Assembly: GCA_963575645.1 (NCBI GenBank)
Contig: OY754469.1
Location: 39,080,753 to 39,144,752, forward strand
DNA: 64,000 bases
Direction of reading: 5' to 3'
From: Xanthostigma xanthostigma
Lineage: Eukaryota > Arthropoda > Insecta > Raphidioptera > Raphidiidae
Shown here: positions 1 through 10,455 of the stretch, piece after piece
How the letters are laid out: each line of letters opens with the position of its first letter
Numbering within the stretch: position 1 is the stretch's first letter
Notes under the pieces: generated by a model
What the model saw: only the letters and a program-made list of their open reading frames with translations
Database searches by the model: none
Told to the model about the DNA's origin: nothing
Translations under genes and position numbers: made by a program

Positions 1-107
1 TTATTATATTATAATACCTTACTCAATGGTAATAATCACTAGCAGACCGCAAAACTCGTGTGTGTTCTGTGACATACTTTTTTGCTGTTCTGTGCTTCGA
101 AGCAGCA

Positions 108-347
108 CATGAATCGTCATAATCAGAGACCCCCGGTGTACACCGTGTAACTCCTGACCCACAAGTTATAGCGTGTGATTTAGATCGGCTCTGAGCTGCA
201 TTTACCGTCAGCACATAAGTACAAAAATAAACATCTATCATAATATGCTAGAAATTTTCATTGAATCTATCTCATTCAGTCAACCACCTTTGATGGCTTT
301 GACTGGGCGGTACGTATATCATACATACATATGATACACGACACACG
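108..347 (-). repeat. dispersed repeat, copy 1 of 2
   Basis: The reverse complement aligns with 51478-51690 over about 200 bp with a few gaps. Both read GTGTGTCGTGTATCA at one end and encode the peptide block NAAQSRS followed by RCTPGVSD. I do not recognise the family. The shared peptide could be an old coding remnant or a chance frame in a conserved repeat. Confidence 0.7.
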
Positions 348-604
348 CAGCTCCCTCCCTTGCATTCTCGGCTCGTGTGAGGAAGTACCGATTGGTCCTT
401 TAGAACACCCAATTAAAATGTTCACGCGCCGCCACTGGATTCAATACAATGATACTATAATGTGGAGAGTCGAATACGTCCCAATATCGATCTACTGAAA
501 ATCTATACATATTTAAAACACAAGCCAGTGCGCCAGCGGTTCCTCTCAACAAAATGTAGATATGTTTTTGAAGTGAAACCTCTACGCACAGTAAAGTTAA
601 TTGG

Positions 605-1121
605 AAAGGACCCCGCACAAACCTTATGAGATTTGGTTCTCGGTTAAATTGAACGAAAATGGTTTTATTTTATAGTTAGGTCACTAAGAAAAAGTGTCCA
701 TTGGCGCATAGTTTAAAAACTAATAGATTTTTAGCTGCAGATATTATGTTTAGCGAGATTTTAGATACCTATAGGGATATCCGCATTGAATTCACAAACA
801 TGTTCCATGTTCAACTTTTGTGCTCTTTTTTAGAAATAGAAAAATAGTCGAAAACTAGGTAATGTTTGAAGGTGTCACCCTGTATAAAATAATAATGTCA
901 TATTCGGATGCAGCGCACTCGAAAACATTTCTAGAGCTTAGGATTTTTTAAGATTGTGAATTCAATGGATATCCCTATAGTACCTAAAATCTCGCAAAAC
1001 ATATCTGTAGCTAAAAATCTATTGGACACTTTTTCTTAGTGATCTTTTAACTATAAAATAAAACCATTTTCGATCAATTTAACCGAGAACCAAATCCCAT
1101 AAGGTTTGTGCGGGGTCCTTT
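605..1121. repeat. foldback element with long inverted arms
   Basis: Left arm 605-797 and right arm 953-1121 are imperfect reverse complements, both containing AAGGACCCCGCACAAACC and TTTGGTTCTCGGTTAA. The spacer of about 155 bp is unrelated to the arms. A third, single-arm copy lies at 41285-41450. The structure fits a MITE or foldback transposon. No clear target duplication was found. Confidence 0.75.
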
Positions 1122-1374
1122 GTATTTTCACTGAGAGATATTATTTTTTTGCGCTGCCCTCTATAAAATAGTTGTTATTCTATAGCTTTTCAGAATGACG
1201 TACATTTTCAACGATATCAACAATAGAACGGATATTGATATTTTTGGGGATAATCTAAAAAATTTTAAAAGACAAATTTCTGTTTTTTTGAAGTGAAAAT
1301 TATATCTTTTCGATTCTCTAAGTTCTATATTATTCAATTATGTTTCTTATTTTATTGCTTTTTTTTTCTTTCTT

Positions 1375-1516
1375 TTATATATACAAGTTTGTAACAGTGC
1401 TGCAAATGTATAAAAATTATTGTATAATATTGAGAGCAGGCTTGTTACTGGACATTGTCTGTTAGCCTGCCAGATTTACAAATAAAATGAAAATAAATAA
1501 AATAAAATAAAATAGA
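1375..1516 (+). mobile_element. probable LINE 3' tail
   Basis: An AT-rich stretch with a GCAGGC/GCCTGC hairpin is followed by AAATAAAATG and an AAATA-type repeated tail. This resembles the 3' untranslated end of a non-LTR retrotransposon of the Jockey/CR1 type. No coding part is recognisable upstream, so the copy would be strongly 5'-truncated. Confidence 0.45.
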
Positions 1517-1551
1517 ATATACACACATAACATATTATGCAGACATGAAAG

Positions 1552-1806
1552 CAAGGGCGTAGATATTTTTTTCCTGGGGGGAGGCAAAATTAAAAAAATT
1601 CAATATTCAATATTTTTAAGTTTTATTAATATCACACAAGAATACTCATGAAGGAAGGTGTCAAGCAAAATATTAATTCCCAAACCAATTTTACAAATTT
1701 TTTTTCAAGAAGTAGGTATTTCTAAATTTAATTTTTTAGCCAGGTATTCGTATTATTTTCAGTTTTATTTTTGAATTATTAATTACCCCCCTTATCTACG
1801 CCCTTG
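1552..1806. mobile_element. short TIR element, CAAGGGCGTAGATA ends
   Basis: The ends CAAGGGCGTAGATA and TATCTACGCCCTTG are 14-bp perfect inverted repeats, each next to a G-rich or C-rich run. The flanking 8-mers CATGAAAG and CAATTAAG agree at 5 of 8 positions, so hAT origin is possible but not proven. The interior is AT-rich with no coding signal. Confidence 0.6.
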
Positions 1807-1946
1807 CAATTAAGACCATGAAAAAAAGCGAAGGTAGGCGGTGCTGCCGTCACGTACCCTGCGAATAGTTTACAAAATAATGTAGGTAGGCAATTTTTTT
1901 TAGTACACTCGATAGATACTGTTTGTGTACTACTGATTGTACCATG

Positions 1947-2396
1947 TAGAGTTGGGTAATAAATAACTTCACAATTAAAAAATCACTGTGATCAGCCGTC
2001 TAAAATGATCACTGTGATCTGACAAGAGGTAACTACGTTCCAAAGTAACGTATGTTGTTCCATGTCACCACAATCACGTCGGTCGCTCCAACCGAGTAGT
2101 CGACCAACGTCGATGTAACGCCCGTTCGAGTGTTTGCTCGGTCTGGTGGCATTCGGCGTGATCAGGTGTCTAAAATGATCACTGTGATCTGACAAGAGAT
2201 AACCACGTTCCAAAGTAACGTATGTTATTCCATGTCACCGCAATCACGACGGTCACTCCAACCGAGTAGTCGATGTAACGTCCGACCGAGTATTTGCTCG
2301 GTCGGGATCGTCGTCATGATGATTTTTCACTGTGATTTTTGTGTAACAGGAATAACAGTCACTGTGATCACATAGTAACGACTTTTCCCATGTCTA
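1947..2396. mobile_element. non-autonomous hAT element with internal tandem duplication
   Basis: Ends are TAGAGTTGGGTAA and its imperfect partner TTTTCCCATGTCTA. An exact 8-bp target duplication GTACCATG lies at 1939-1946 and 2397-2404, which is diagnostic for the hAT superfamily. Inside, a unit of about 170 bp is duplicated (about 1989-2158 and 2159-2324). Copies of CACTGTGATC near both ends may be subterminal transposase sites. No transposase remains. Confidence 0.85.
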
Positions 2397-2404
2397 GTAC
2401 CATG

Positions 2405-2834
2405 TAGGTAGGTAGGTGAGTCTAATGCGCTCAATCAGATTTATGGGGTCCGCACAAAACGCGCCATGCGTGGCTCACTGTTGGAGGATATCCTGATTTA
2501 AATGCAGTACGCAAACCGCAACCGGTTCAATACACCTATACGTATATTCCCAATACAAAGAACATCCTTATAATTATAACGACTGCATAGTTAATTTTCG
2601 TGTAAGCCTATTAAAAATGAAAATGCGGAATTCCGCGCATTAGTAGCAAAAATGCCGTTGTTTACATGACTCCTCTATTACAAATCTCTATTCGGTTCTG
2701 ATTTTAGAATAGGATAGTTTCATAGAACTTATATTTGCTATGTGCAGCTGCTTGAAAGGAAGACGCGGAACGAACGTGCGCCCTTAGCGGCGAAAGCTGG
2801 CATTTTTACGACACATAAAAACTTTTATTACTCC
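2405..2834. other. unassigned spacer
   Basis: No gene seen. The stretch at 2640-2690 (ATGCCGTTGTTTA and CTCCT.TTACAAA) recurs at about 8864-8910, so part is dispersed repeat. A short palindrome with core CGGAATTCCG sits near 2623. Confidence 0.4.
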
Positions 2835-3092
2835 AAATCTTCTTGGTTTCCGGGCTTGTATGCCGTGGTCAATTGGTATTACTATCTGAAGTTTCGTTTA
2901 CAACTGCGGTAGACATTATCAAAGGAGATGTGGTAGCGGGCAAAGTGTCCTTCTAGGCTGCTCACAGGTAAGTGTGTCGACAAGTGTGGTGTTTCCGTCT
3001 TTTATAGTGAGCGTGCTCATGTTCTCTACACGGTCGTAGTATGCTCTTCTGTGATTGGTCGTGCCATTCAGTGGGTTGGTATTGCACAGTGT
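2835..3092 (-). repeat. repeat related to 9.66 kb and 10.13-10.29 kb
   Basis: The block TTCTTGGTTTCCGGGCTTGT is shared with 9663-9700. The block from ACAACTGCGGTA to GGTTGGTATTGCACAGTG is shared with 10150-10280. Here the two blocks are adjacent, while at 9.7-10.1 kb a LINE tail separates them. That indicates one ancestral repeat later split by an insertion. The minus strand of the second copy reads the peptide DNVYRSCRRN. Confidence 0.7.
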
Positions 3093-3593
3093 GTCAGAGT
3101 CAAACTTTCATCTTTGCGGTTGAAATTATTTGTGTGTTTGTGTATTTCTATGGCCTCTCTGTATATGCGTGGGTAGTAACTCGATGTTCTGTTTATAACT
3201 TTGGTTTCTTCAAAAAGGATCTTATGATTGTCTAGAGTCAATGTATATGCTTGGCTATTGCAGATTTTTCGATGTGTCCCAGTCTAAAACTTCTCTTGTG
3301 TTCTATTATGCGTGTCTTTACACTTCGTTTTGTTGTCCGTAGTAATACCATTGGACCGGGGCAATGGGCATACAAGATTTGGATTAACACCGGCCATGAA
3401 AGCCTACAATACTTGGACTTTTATTACTGTTTTTAATTCTCTAACTTTTAATCTTTCTAGAATAAAATATAACAATAATTTGATATATAGGTACCTAAAA
3501 TGAAAAATTAGGTTAAAAAACAAAATAAATTTACAAATATTTTTGCTTATTCAAAAATCAAAATATTAAAAAAATCGGTAGATTAAGAAAAAA
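3093..3593. other. unassigned spacer
   Basis: T-rich sequence with small chance frames on the plus strand. I see no recognisable protein, RNA or repeat. Confidence 0.35.
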
Positions 3594-3804
3594 TGGTTGT
3601 CTGTAAAGTCGGTTTACGGACGATAGTTTTACGTGATAACGTATTCCGCTCGAATAATACATAACCTAAATTTTAGTAGCTGTCAAACTTGGGCCGATCG
3701 TGCGCGGAACGTGACACATTTTGGAACGTGACACTTTTTCGTGCATGCAGCCGGTGTTTCATCAATTTATTTCATCAATTTATAAGAAGTTATCACGTCA
3801 AAAA
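3594..3804 (+). repeat. short copy of the GTGATAAC element
   Basis: Begins TGGTTGTCTGTAAAGTCGG with ACGTGATAAC nearby and ends with GTTATCACGTCAAAAA. Longer copies lie at 37267-37842 (same strand) and 18842-19372 (opposite strand). The end motif GTGATAAC/GTTATCAC is inverted, so this is probably a terminal-inverted-repeat DNA transposon, internally deleted here. Confidence 0.7.
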
Positions 3805-3872
3805 CCGGAAAAACGGGAGAAATAGTAAAACAAGGTAGATCTACCGCTAAAACAGGAGATCTGACAACACTG
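3805..3872 (-). repeat. end fragment of the CAGTGTTGCC hAT-like family
   Basis: The reverse complement reads CAGTGTTGTCAGAT then TTTTAGCGGTAGATCTACC, matching the left end of the large element at 43230. Only about 70 bp survive, next to the preceding repeat. Confidence 0.6.
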
Positions 3873-3959
3873 GATTGACTGGATGTAATAGAATAGAGGA
3901 TATGATATTTATTTATTATATTCTCCAAGGCTGTAGCAGTATGATGATTTGTCAAAACT

Positions 3960-4125
3960 TCTGAAAATACTGAAAATTTAGTAGGGGTTCGTGTAAAAAT
4001 ACGACATGTATCTCGTGCGTAATTATTGTTCCACTCGTATGACTGTTAAAACTCGCAGTCCCTTGTTTTTGACAAAATGTTACCACTCGTGCGTAATATA
4101 TGCCATTACGCAACTAGATATACAA
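3960..4125 (+). repeat. dispersed repeat with TCTCGTGCGTAAT block
   Basis: Shares TATCTCGTGCGTAAT and GACTGTTAAAA.CGCAG with 29165-29310. Weaker relatives starting near ATGAAGTGAAAACCAGC lie at 16556-16630, 17562-17640 and 28600-28720. Family unknown. Confidence 0.55.
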
Positions 4126-4503
4126 TCTACTAATAACGTTCAGGGTTTCAATCCTTGAAACAAAGGACACAATAACATTCCAGAACAAGTTTGTTTGAAC
4201 AGCATGTGTCCTGCAGGAGTGTGAAAGCGAACAAACGCAGCAGGCTGCAGGATTGTGGGTCTTTCTGTGTTGTTGAATGTCCTGCAGGTAAAACTGTTCT
4301 ATATCTGCCTACACTTTATATACCCACCTGCACAGTGTACACCGGCTACACCCCGAACGTCGCACAATGTCACTGATATTGACAGAACAAACCTTCTGTT
4401 TGTTCCGATGTCACAGAAAAAAAAATACAGAAGCAACACCAAAGTGCTGAATGGAAGAACGCATCAGAAAATCTAGTTTGACATTGGCATTAGATTGTGA
4501 GCC
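4126..4503. other. unassigned spacer
   Basis: Contains two CCTGCAGG-like sites and mixed composition. No supported gene or repeat. Confidence 0.3.
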
Positions 4504-4551
4504 AAACCACCCCCTGATTTCGGAGTGGAAATCAGGGGGTGCGGGTGGTTT
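4504..4551. repeat. short hairpin
   Basis: AAACCACCCCCTGATTTC and its partner GAAATCAGGGGGTGCGGGTGGTTT form an imperfect inverted repeat around GGAGTG. Function unknown; it could be the remnant of a small foldback element. Confidence 0.6.
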
Positions 4552-5202
4552 GGTTCAGCTTGCCTCGAAGACCGAACCTCTGTACTCGAGGGAGTCTTAA
4601 CCAGACCAAAAAAGTGAGTCGAAAGTCATTTGTAAGCAGGAAGGCGATTTGGGGGCGGTTTTTGGCCAATTTGAAGAGGTTACCGAGGAAAAAAAATTGT
4701 GGGATACTTACCATCGTGTTCAGTGACTTCGAAAACGGGGCGCTCTGGCAAAAAATAGTTACCATCCCTTCCGACTCCTGACGTCGCGTCGACTACAACG
4801 TTTCTGTGATAGACGTAGTGGAAGATCTAAAATGACAGAAAAAACTATAACCAAAATGTCCGACTCGATCAAGCACATAAAAATATGGCTTACCGCTGAC
4901 GCTACAAAAGAAAGGAAGATCTAAATTGACAGTGAAAATTGTATTCAAAATGGCCGATTCGATCATGCGCTTAAAATAATTATAGTTTGGCCTGCACTGA
5001 CCATATATTTCATAACTTCTATATTGCTAGTGGCCGTATGTGGAAACGTCGCTCATGAAGTGAGACAGCAAATGATTGTTTTCTATCTCTTTTCTTTACT
5101 TAACCTGTTGTGCGCAAGTGTCGCGTCTGTAGTGGGGCAATTAGTAAGTGGAATAGAGCAAGCCACCTCGCTTTCACAGCTTAGGTCCATGTGCAAACTG
5201 AT
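4552..5202. other. unassigned spacer
   Basis: Two related blocks, GAAGATCTAAA.TGACAG and GA(C/T)TCGATCA.GC, occur twice at 4820-4880 and 4915-4970, suggesting a decayed duplication. No coding signal. Confidence 0.35.
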
Positions 5203-5210
5203 GCTTCAAC

Positions 5211-5552
5211 TAGAGCTGTAACAAACCGTATGTATTCGTTACTGAGTAGCGGGTACATCGTCTGACTCGAAGTAACGAATCGTTATTTACAAATTCATTT
5301 CGTTACTCGCATCTGTCGTATCCATGCCAGTTCGACTCGTTTGATGCGGTTATACGTTATACGAACGAAGTCATACCGTATCACGTATGCGACGCGCCTC
5401 GATGCGATGGTACATGCTTGATGCTGTTAGTACACGATTGTGTGTCGTATGAAAAGTAACGAGTAACGTAACGATACGAAAGTAACGGGTACTGGTTCTT
5501 TAAGTAACGAATACATACGGGTACACAGTTTCTCATTACTTTTACAGCTCTA
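5211..5552 (+). mobile_element. 342-bp hAT MITE, copy 1
   Basis: Ends TAGAGCTGTAA and TTACAGCTCTA, with an exact 8-bp target duplication GCTTCAAC at 5203-5210 and 5553-5560. The subterminal CGTATGTATTCGTTAC is also inverted at the far end. A second copy of exactly the same length lies inverted at 27136-27477. No coding capacity, so it must be moved by a transposase encoded elsewhere. Confidence 0.93.
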
Positions 5553-5938
5553 GCTTCAACTGACGCGCATCCATTCACGGACATGCGCATGAGACTCAGA
5601 GTATAATAAGTGAGACAGACGTATAAATGTCCGCACCGTAGTGTTTAAGTCTTTATCCCGATCTTTGCTAGTAATATGTATGATATTAAATATATATGAC
5701 ACTGACACTTCTTTTATTCTTATTCTGTGGTTATGTTCGTGTTGTGGACGCTTTGACACTTTGTTTGAATAATTTTAATGCGTCCATTGGGAGTTTTGTT
5801 TGTACACCGTTCAATGTGAAATATTTAAAGGGATTATTGCCGCATTGACACAAGGTTTATTTACGTAAATCGTAACAAGTTTCAGACTGAAATTTCAAGC
5901 TTACTATTAATTATAATTAAAAATATTTTTTTTTTAAA
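5553..5938. other. unassigned spacer
   Basis: AT-rich sequence without recognisable features apart from the hAT target duplication at its left edge. Confidence 0.3.
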
Positions 5939-6430
5939 TAAGCTTAAAACAATAATGAATAAAAAATACAAGTATTATTGTGAAAAAAGCGTGGGGCGCT
6001 CGATGTACGAAAATGTGGAACAAAGCGCCCCACGCTTTTTTCACAATAATACTTGTATTTTTTATTCATTATTATTGTTTTAAGCTTAGGTATTTTAAAA
6101 AAAATATTTTTTACTTTTTAGTTCTATGTAAAGCGTGTTTTTTAGTTTTTTTAAACTATATTTATTTTCCACTTTTTAGTTCGATTTATTGTCAAAAATT
6201 TACCGAAAAAAAACATTTTTTTTTTCGGCGTGGACGGGATTAGAACCCACGACCCGTGATTCCATGAGTTGACGTCAGCGAAGACCGGTGCCTTAGACCG
6301 CACAGCTAATCACTGTAGTTACAGTGCTGGCATATTATACTACAGTACTAAACCACTTGCTGTAGTCCAAACGAAGGTTACAAACAAACATGCATACATA
6401 CAAACTTACAAGTGAAGTTAATATAAAGCG
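5939..6430 (-). mobile_element. palindrome-plus-tRNA element, copy 1
   Basis: In element orientation it has CTTTATATTAACTTCACTTG, then a tRNA-Leu-like block, then copies of CTAAAAAGTGAAAA and CACGCTTTA, then a long palindrome. The palindrome arms are 5939-6000 and 6024-6088, identical except for a 3-nt indel, with CGTGGGGCGCT at the tips. Copies: 55417-55960 (with tRNA) and 32361-32578 (palindrome only). Class unknown. Confidence 0.8.
6226..6312 (-). pseudogene. tRNA-Leu-like block inside the element
   Basis: The reverse complement shows an A-box-like TAGCTGTGCGGTCTAAGG and a B-box GGGTTCTAATCCC, with a long variable region as in Leu or Ser tRNAs. The anticodon arm is not convincing, so this is tRNA-derived sequence rather than a working gene. 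The same block is at 55534-55629. It could supply an internal RNA polymerase III promoter. Confidence 0.65.
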
Positions 6431-6630
6431 TGTAAAAATATTTCATTTCTGAAAGTTTTGAGAGCATATTATAGAGTCCCGACAATAGTGTAGAACTACG
6501 TCTAAATAGCGTGTATGCGCTACTCCCTTCGACTTACTCATGCAATGCTTTTTTTGTGAAATAAACTAAATCGATATAATTTTGCAAAAAAAAAAAACAA
6601 ACAAGGACATTACCAAGGTTAATAGATTAC

Positions 6631-7352
6631 AGACTGCCTCGTTCCGTTGGATCGTAGTGGGGATATGACGTCATCTGTCAATTGACTACGTGGCAATGGC
6701 TGTTTGTAAGCCTTAATCTGGTAGTATTTAATAAATTTTAAATGAAAAATTAATATTTGCAATAAATTGAATATTTAAAACAAGAAAGTTACATAGTTCT
6801 AATTACGTTATAATGACATTTTTGATATTACCGAGAGGTGTAGCGTAGTGGTGAGAGCACTAGACTCTCATTCGGGAGATACTGGGTTCAAATTCCGGCA
6901 GGGGCAGATGTGGTTGGGACTTTTTCCTGCTGCCTCTCGCCGAGAAACGGTAATTCCAGTACCGGCCATCTTGCTGAGGTTTTCCATTAATTCCTTCAAT
7001 AATTCCAAATAAATATCGAGATAGTTCTTTATTAAAGGCCATGACTGATTACCTGTTAAACTTCTAAGCTCAAAATTTGCCTACCTTATCCTAATGTCCC
7101 AAAATTCCTTCATTCGCCCATTGCTATTAACTATAGTTGAAGTTGAATAAATGTAGAAAATAACGGGAAATGTGATGGATGGAAAATAGTAATGCTGCGA
7201 ATGGCGTCTGTTACGATATAAAGTCGAGAAACGGACGTTAAACGCATTATTATTATATTATCATTATAGGTTGATATAAACATATGACCGATCCGCCAGC
7301 TGACGTCATTCCCGCGTTTACGCTGATTGGTCAGATGGAACGAGGCAGCCTC
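6631..7352. mobile_element. possible TIR element split by a SINE
   Basis: AGACTGCCTCGTTCC at the left and GGAACGAGGCAGCCT at the right form a 12-bp perfect inverted core, each followed inward by a TGACGTCAT site. A related right end appears near 48040. The SINE at 6829-7270 would have landed inside. No target duplication was confirmed. Confidence 0.45.
6829..7270 (+). mobile_element. tRNA-derived SINE, near full length
   Basis: The head has an A-box-like GTAGCGTAGTGGTGAGAGC and a B-box GGGTTCAAATTCC. A conserved body includes CGAGAAACGGTAATTCC, GGCCATCTTG and GTCGAGAAACGGACGTTAAA, ending in an ATT-type tail. The 7-mer TTGATAT at 6822-6828 and 7271-7277 is a candidate target duplication. Truncated copies lie at 11690, 14661 and 40170, all on the same strand. 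The trailing ATT repeat suggests mobilisation by an RTE- or Jockey-like LINE. Confidence 0.85.
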
Positions 7353-7679
7353 TGTAGACTACTAATTTAAGATATTATAACGATGCTTTAAGTGTCAATT
7401 GAAAGTCGAAGAAGTTTCCGTTAAATTATTATTTTGAAGACCAATTAACGAGTTCAAGTGATACTTTTATCAGTTTTATAAGCATTTGGAAATAGAAGAG
7501 TCGCATGAGAGTGTCGTACACTGTATAGAAAAACAACATTCCTGCAAGCTCGGTTATTTTCAATCCTGAAAATAATCGAATTGTGCTTGAATTTTTGAAG
7601 TTCGCTTCATAGCAACCCCCTATGAAAAATGATATTACACAAGATAGTGTGGGAGGGTGAAAATTGTGCAGCAGTATTC
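7353..7679. other. unassigned spacer
   Basis: No gene or repeat recognised. The 101-codon minus-strand frame here matches no family I know and is probably chance. Confidence 0.35.
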
Positions 7680-7826
7680 CAGGGGTTTCCAAAAAAAATA
7701 TGAATTTGTTATGTCCAGTTTTTGTTTTCGGCATCCAGCATATTTTTAATTATTTCGATTTTGCACCTTAATCAATGTCGTGCCAACAATAATCTGTCGC
7801 GTGCCACCTGTGGTTGCCAACCCCTG
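7680..7826. mobile_element. 147-bp hAT MITE
   Basis: Ends CAGGGGTTTCCAA and TTGCCAACCCCTG. The flanking 8-mers CAGTATTC (7672-7679) and CAGTATAC (7827-7834) match at 7 of 8 positions, as expected for an ageing hAT target duplication. Confidence 0.8.
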
Positions 7827-8028
7827 CAGTATACGTATTTTTAAAATTGCGGGATCCTCAAGCTCAAGATAATTTACCTTTTTTATTACCTTTGTATGAA
7901 AATTGATTTAAACTAAATAGAGATTTTTATTTAGTATGTGTTCAAGTTTTTACTTTAGAGTCTGGCCCGCTAACACACCCTAAATCTTATAAATAGCTCT
8001 TTAGAAAAGTGAGTCTGACACTCCATGC

Positions 8029-8659
8029 CAGCGTTGCCAGTTTTTTTTTGCCAAGTCGGGATTTTGGAACTCTTTGAGTGAAAACAGCGGGATTCTTTCG
8101 TCGAAAGCGGGACATAGTAAAAAACGTATATAATCAGAAGTTTTCAAATATTTATCTTTTTATTTGAATTAAAATTACGTTTACGTGACAATAGATAGCA
8201 AAAATAGCCATAGAAAATGTATTTTAATAAAAATATATTTTAAATCAGATTTACCCTATCGTTAAATAGTTGAGTCTTATTCGTCTTCAGAATAAAAAAA
8301 AAACAGAAATCAAAATCAAAAAAGTTTTATTCATTAGAAAAATATGGCGTTTCAAACAATAGTCTGTGGGAGTGAGTGTTACAAATTGCAACTTACAATA
8401 AGAGAATAATTATTTATAAGAATTACTTATTCATGATATTTCTGTGAAGATTTAACTTCTTTTAAAGTTTCCTTTTTCTCTTTAATAAAGATGAAGAACT
8501 CTTCACAGGATAGCTGTAGATTAAACTGGATGAGTAATTCTGCTTTCATAAAGCGGAACTGAGCCTGTCCCGCGCGGGACATTTAATTTTGTTTTAAAAA
8601 TCGGGACATCCCGCCAAAATCGGGACATCCCGTCAAAATCGGGACGTCTGGCAACGCTG
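8029..8659. mobile_element. hAT-like element, CAGCGTTGCCAG ends
   Basis: Ends CAGCGTTGCCAG and CTGGCAACGCTG are perfect 12-bp inverted repeats. The flanks CTCCATGC and CCCCATTC agree at 6 of 8. The right end carries three tandem copies of AAAATCGGGACATCCCG, which may be transposase-binding repeats. The interior is AT-rich and non-coding. Confidence 0.75.
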
Positions 8660-9420
8660 CCCCATTCACTATGCTACTAACAAATGGCCATTAGAGTAAC
8701 ACGAAACAGTTTTGAAACCGTTGGTTTATTTAATTAATTTTGAAATATAGCACATGTGTGTGAAAAGTGAAGAGTGGCTGCTTTCATCAAATTAGTCTTG
8801 CGTTGATGTACAACGTGCGTCAGTATAGAATGTAGATACTACAGTCAAGGAGCGCAGGCAGCAATGCCGTTGTTTAGATTGCGTTTTCATGGCTCCTCTG
8901 TTACAAACACCCAGATCCTAGTTTCTAATATAATTATAGTACCCACTACGGATTGCTCCCGGGAATATTTTTTTGGAATACCGGAATTCCCGGAAAATTC
9001 AGTTTCCCGGGAATTCCTGTATTCCAAAAAATTGTACTAATTTAAATGTTTTAACAATTTTTTTATTACTCATGCGGGAAAAGTGGTATCTTTACGCATG
9101 CTGTTACGGTTGAAAAGTAGCTATTTTCATTTGCTTGCGTTAAACTTTATTTGTCGCACTGAAATTATTGTTTGCCGCACGCAAATTCAGAGAAAAAAAA
9201 CAAAATAATAACGTTGTTAATGTCAACGAAACAAACTGTCATTTGAAGCAGATTTGAGGCTAAAATTTTCGATTATGGACTTTTATTCTTGACAATTTTA
9301 ACAATTTTAACTGAATTTTCAACTTTTTAATGACTTAATTTTAATTTTTATTACTTCTAATTTCTTTTTTTAATTTGTAAATATTTTAATTTTAATTTAA
9401 TTTAATTCATAATAAAAAAT
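8660..9420. other. spacer with a GGAATTCC inverted repeat
   Basis: The only clear structure is an inverted repeat at 8971-8996 and 9006-9031 (TTGGAATACCGGAATTCCCG against CCCGGGAATTCCTGTATTCC). The rest is AT-rich, apart from 8860-8910, which repeats a piece of 2640-2690. Confidence 0.5.
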
Positions 9421-9468
9421 AGTATGTGCAACTCGTGCGGCATTGTCGCACTAGTTGCACAATATACT
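9421..9468. repeat. small palindrome
   Basis: AGTATGTGCAACTCGTGCG and CGCACTAGTTGCACAATATACT are near reverse complements. A similar hairpin style, with TGTGCGACTAGTG, starts the insertion at 42021. Confidence 0.6.
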
Positions 9469-9662
9469 ATTTTCAAACTGTAAATGCTGTAATCGTCGCC
9501 AGTGATTTGAAACATTACGTTTTATTTAAGTAAATAACACCCATGTGACCTTATCTCAATTTCTATCTGCTTTACTGTCTATTACGACTATACGAGTTTA
9601 TGTTAAGTTACGACTACGAGTTAGAATGTTTGTGAATTTTTCAAAACCAGACTGTATAGGTA

Positions 9663-9715
9663 CAAATCTTCTTGGTTTCCGGGCTTGTATGCCGTGGTCG
9701 GGGTCCATTGGTAAT
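9663..9715 (-). repeat. split piece of the 2.8-kb repeat
   Basis: Carries TTCTTGGTTTCCGGGCTTGT, then CCATTGGTAATACC. It continues at 10131 after the intervening LINE fragment. Confidence 0.65.
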
Positions 9716-9790
9716 ACCTAATAATAATAATAATAATAATAATAATGATAATAATAATAATAATATTAATAATAATAATGTCTTTATTGA
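9716..9790 (-). repeat. ATT microsatellite and LINE 3' terminus
   Basis: About 20 TAA/AAT units with interruptions. Read on the minus strand, TTTCATCAATAAAGACATT precedes the ATT run. This is the expected order for the 3' end of a non-LTR element whose tail expanded into a microsatellite. Confidence 0.75.
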
Positions 9791-9960
9791 TGAAAAAAAC
9801 AGAGTTTTATCAAAAGGCGTGGATTCAGCTTAAAGCTGGTTTACAATCCAAACCAAACAAAAATATATGTGAGAAATAAAAATAATAGTAATAATAATAA
9901 CAATAACTTATTGTGATAATTGAAAAATATATTCTAGCACATAATTTAGATTAGATAATT

Positions 9961-10111
9961 TTATTTATAGAGGTTTTTTACTTTTACTTTAAATGAATGA
10001 ATACCCAAGTTTTTGACTAGATTGGGTAGGCTATTATACAAAGATGGTGCTAAATAAGAGAAACTACACCGAAACTTAAGACGTCTTGTGGTCAGGAATA
10101 ACCAAATAGTT
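9961..10111 (-). pseudogene. LINE reverse-transcriptase C-terminus remnant
   Basis: The minus strand reads RRLKFRCSFSYLAP, then SLYNSLPNL, then HSFKVKVKNLYK and a stop at 9961-9963. The pattern aromatic-APxLYNxLP followed by xxFKxxxKxxL is typical of the last residues of Jockey/CR1-type non-LTR reverse transcriptase proteins. Only about 45 codons are readable; upstream frames are broken. It lies just upstream of the ATT tail at 9716-9790, so together they form a severely 5'-truncated LINE inserted into the repeat whose halves flank it. Confidence 0.7.
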
Positions 10112-10130
10112 CATAGATCGCAAGTTTACT

Positions 10131-10455
10131 ACTACCTGACGTTTCGTCTACAACTGCGGTAAACATTATCAAAGGCGGGCGAAGTTTCCTTTTTTATAGT
10201 CAACGTGCTCGTGTTCTCTACTAGGTCGTAGTATGCTCTTCTGTGATCGGTCGTTCCATTCAGTGGGTTGGTATTGCACAGTGCTGGTGTCCAGGTGACG
10301 ATTAATTTTATTTCTATCAAAATGTCATTAATAATTTTGAATATTTGTCGAATGTAATTATTATATCGTGTTTGAATTTTCGGTATGCCCTTATATATAA
10401 TGTATAATATATAATCTAGTTTTGAAATACAGAATAAGTATAGAAATTGCCGCAC
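10131..10455 (-). pseudogene. unidentified repeat-encoded frame
   Basis: A 107-codon minus-strand frame whose second half (WTPALCNTNPLNG, then TTDHRRAYYDLVEN, then DNVYRSCRRN) lies in the part repeated at about 2890-3092. The second copy has stops in this frame. Conservation across two copies suggests a former coding or exonic piece of a transposon, but I do not recognise the protein. The first half (AT-rich, hydrophobic) is probably unrelated sequence. Confidence 0.4.

Noticed and set aside
4504-4551. Hairpin as a transcription terminator
   Set aside because: No adjacent gene and no bacterial context; it is more likely a foldback relic.
5980-6243. 87-codon frame
   Set aside because: It runs through the palindrome and its T-rich flank; a shadow of the hairpin sequence.
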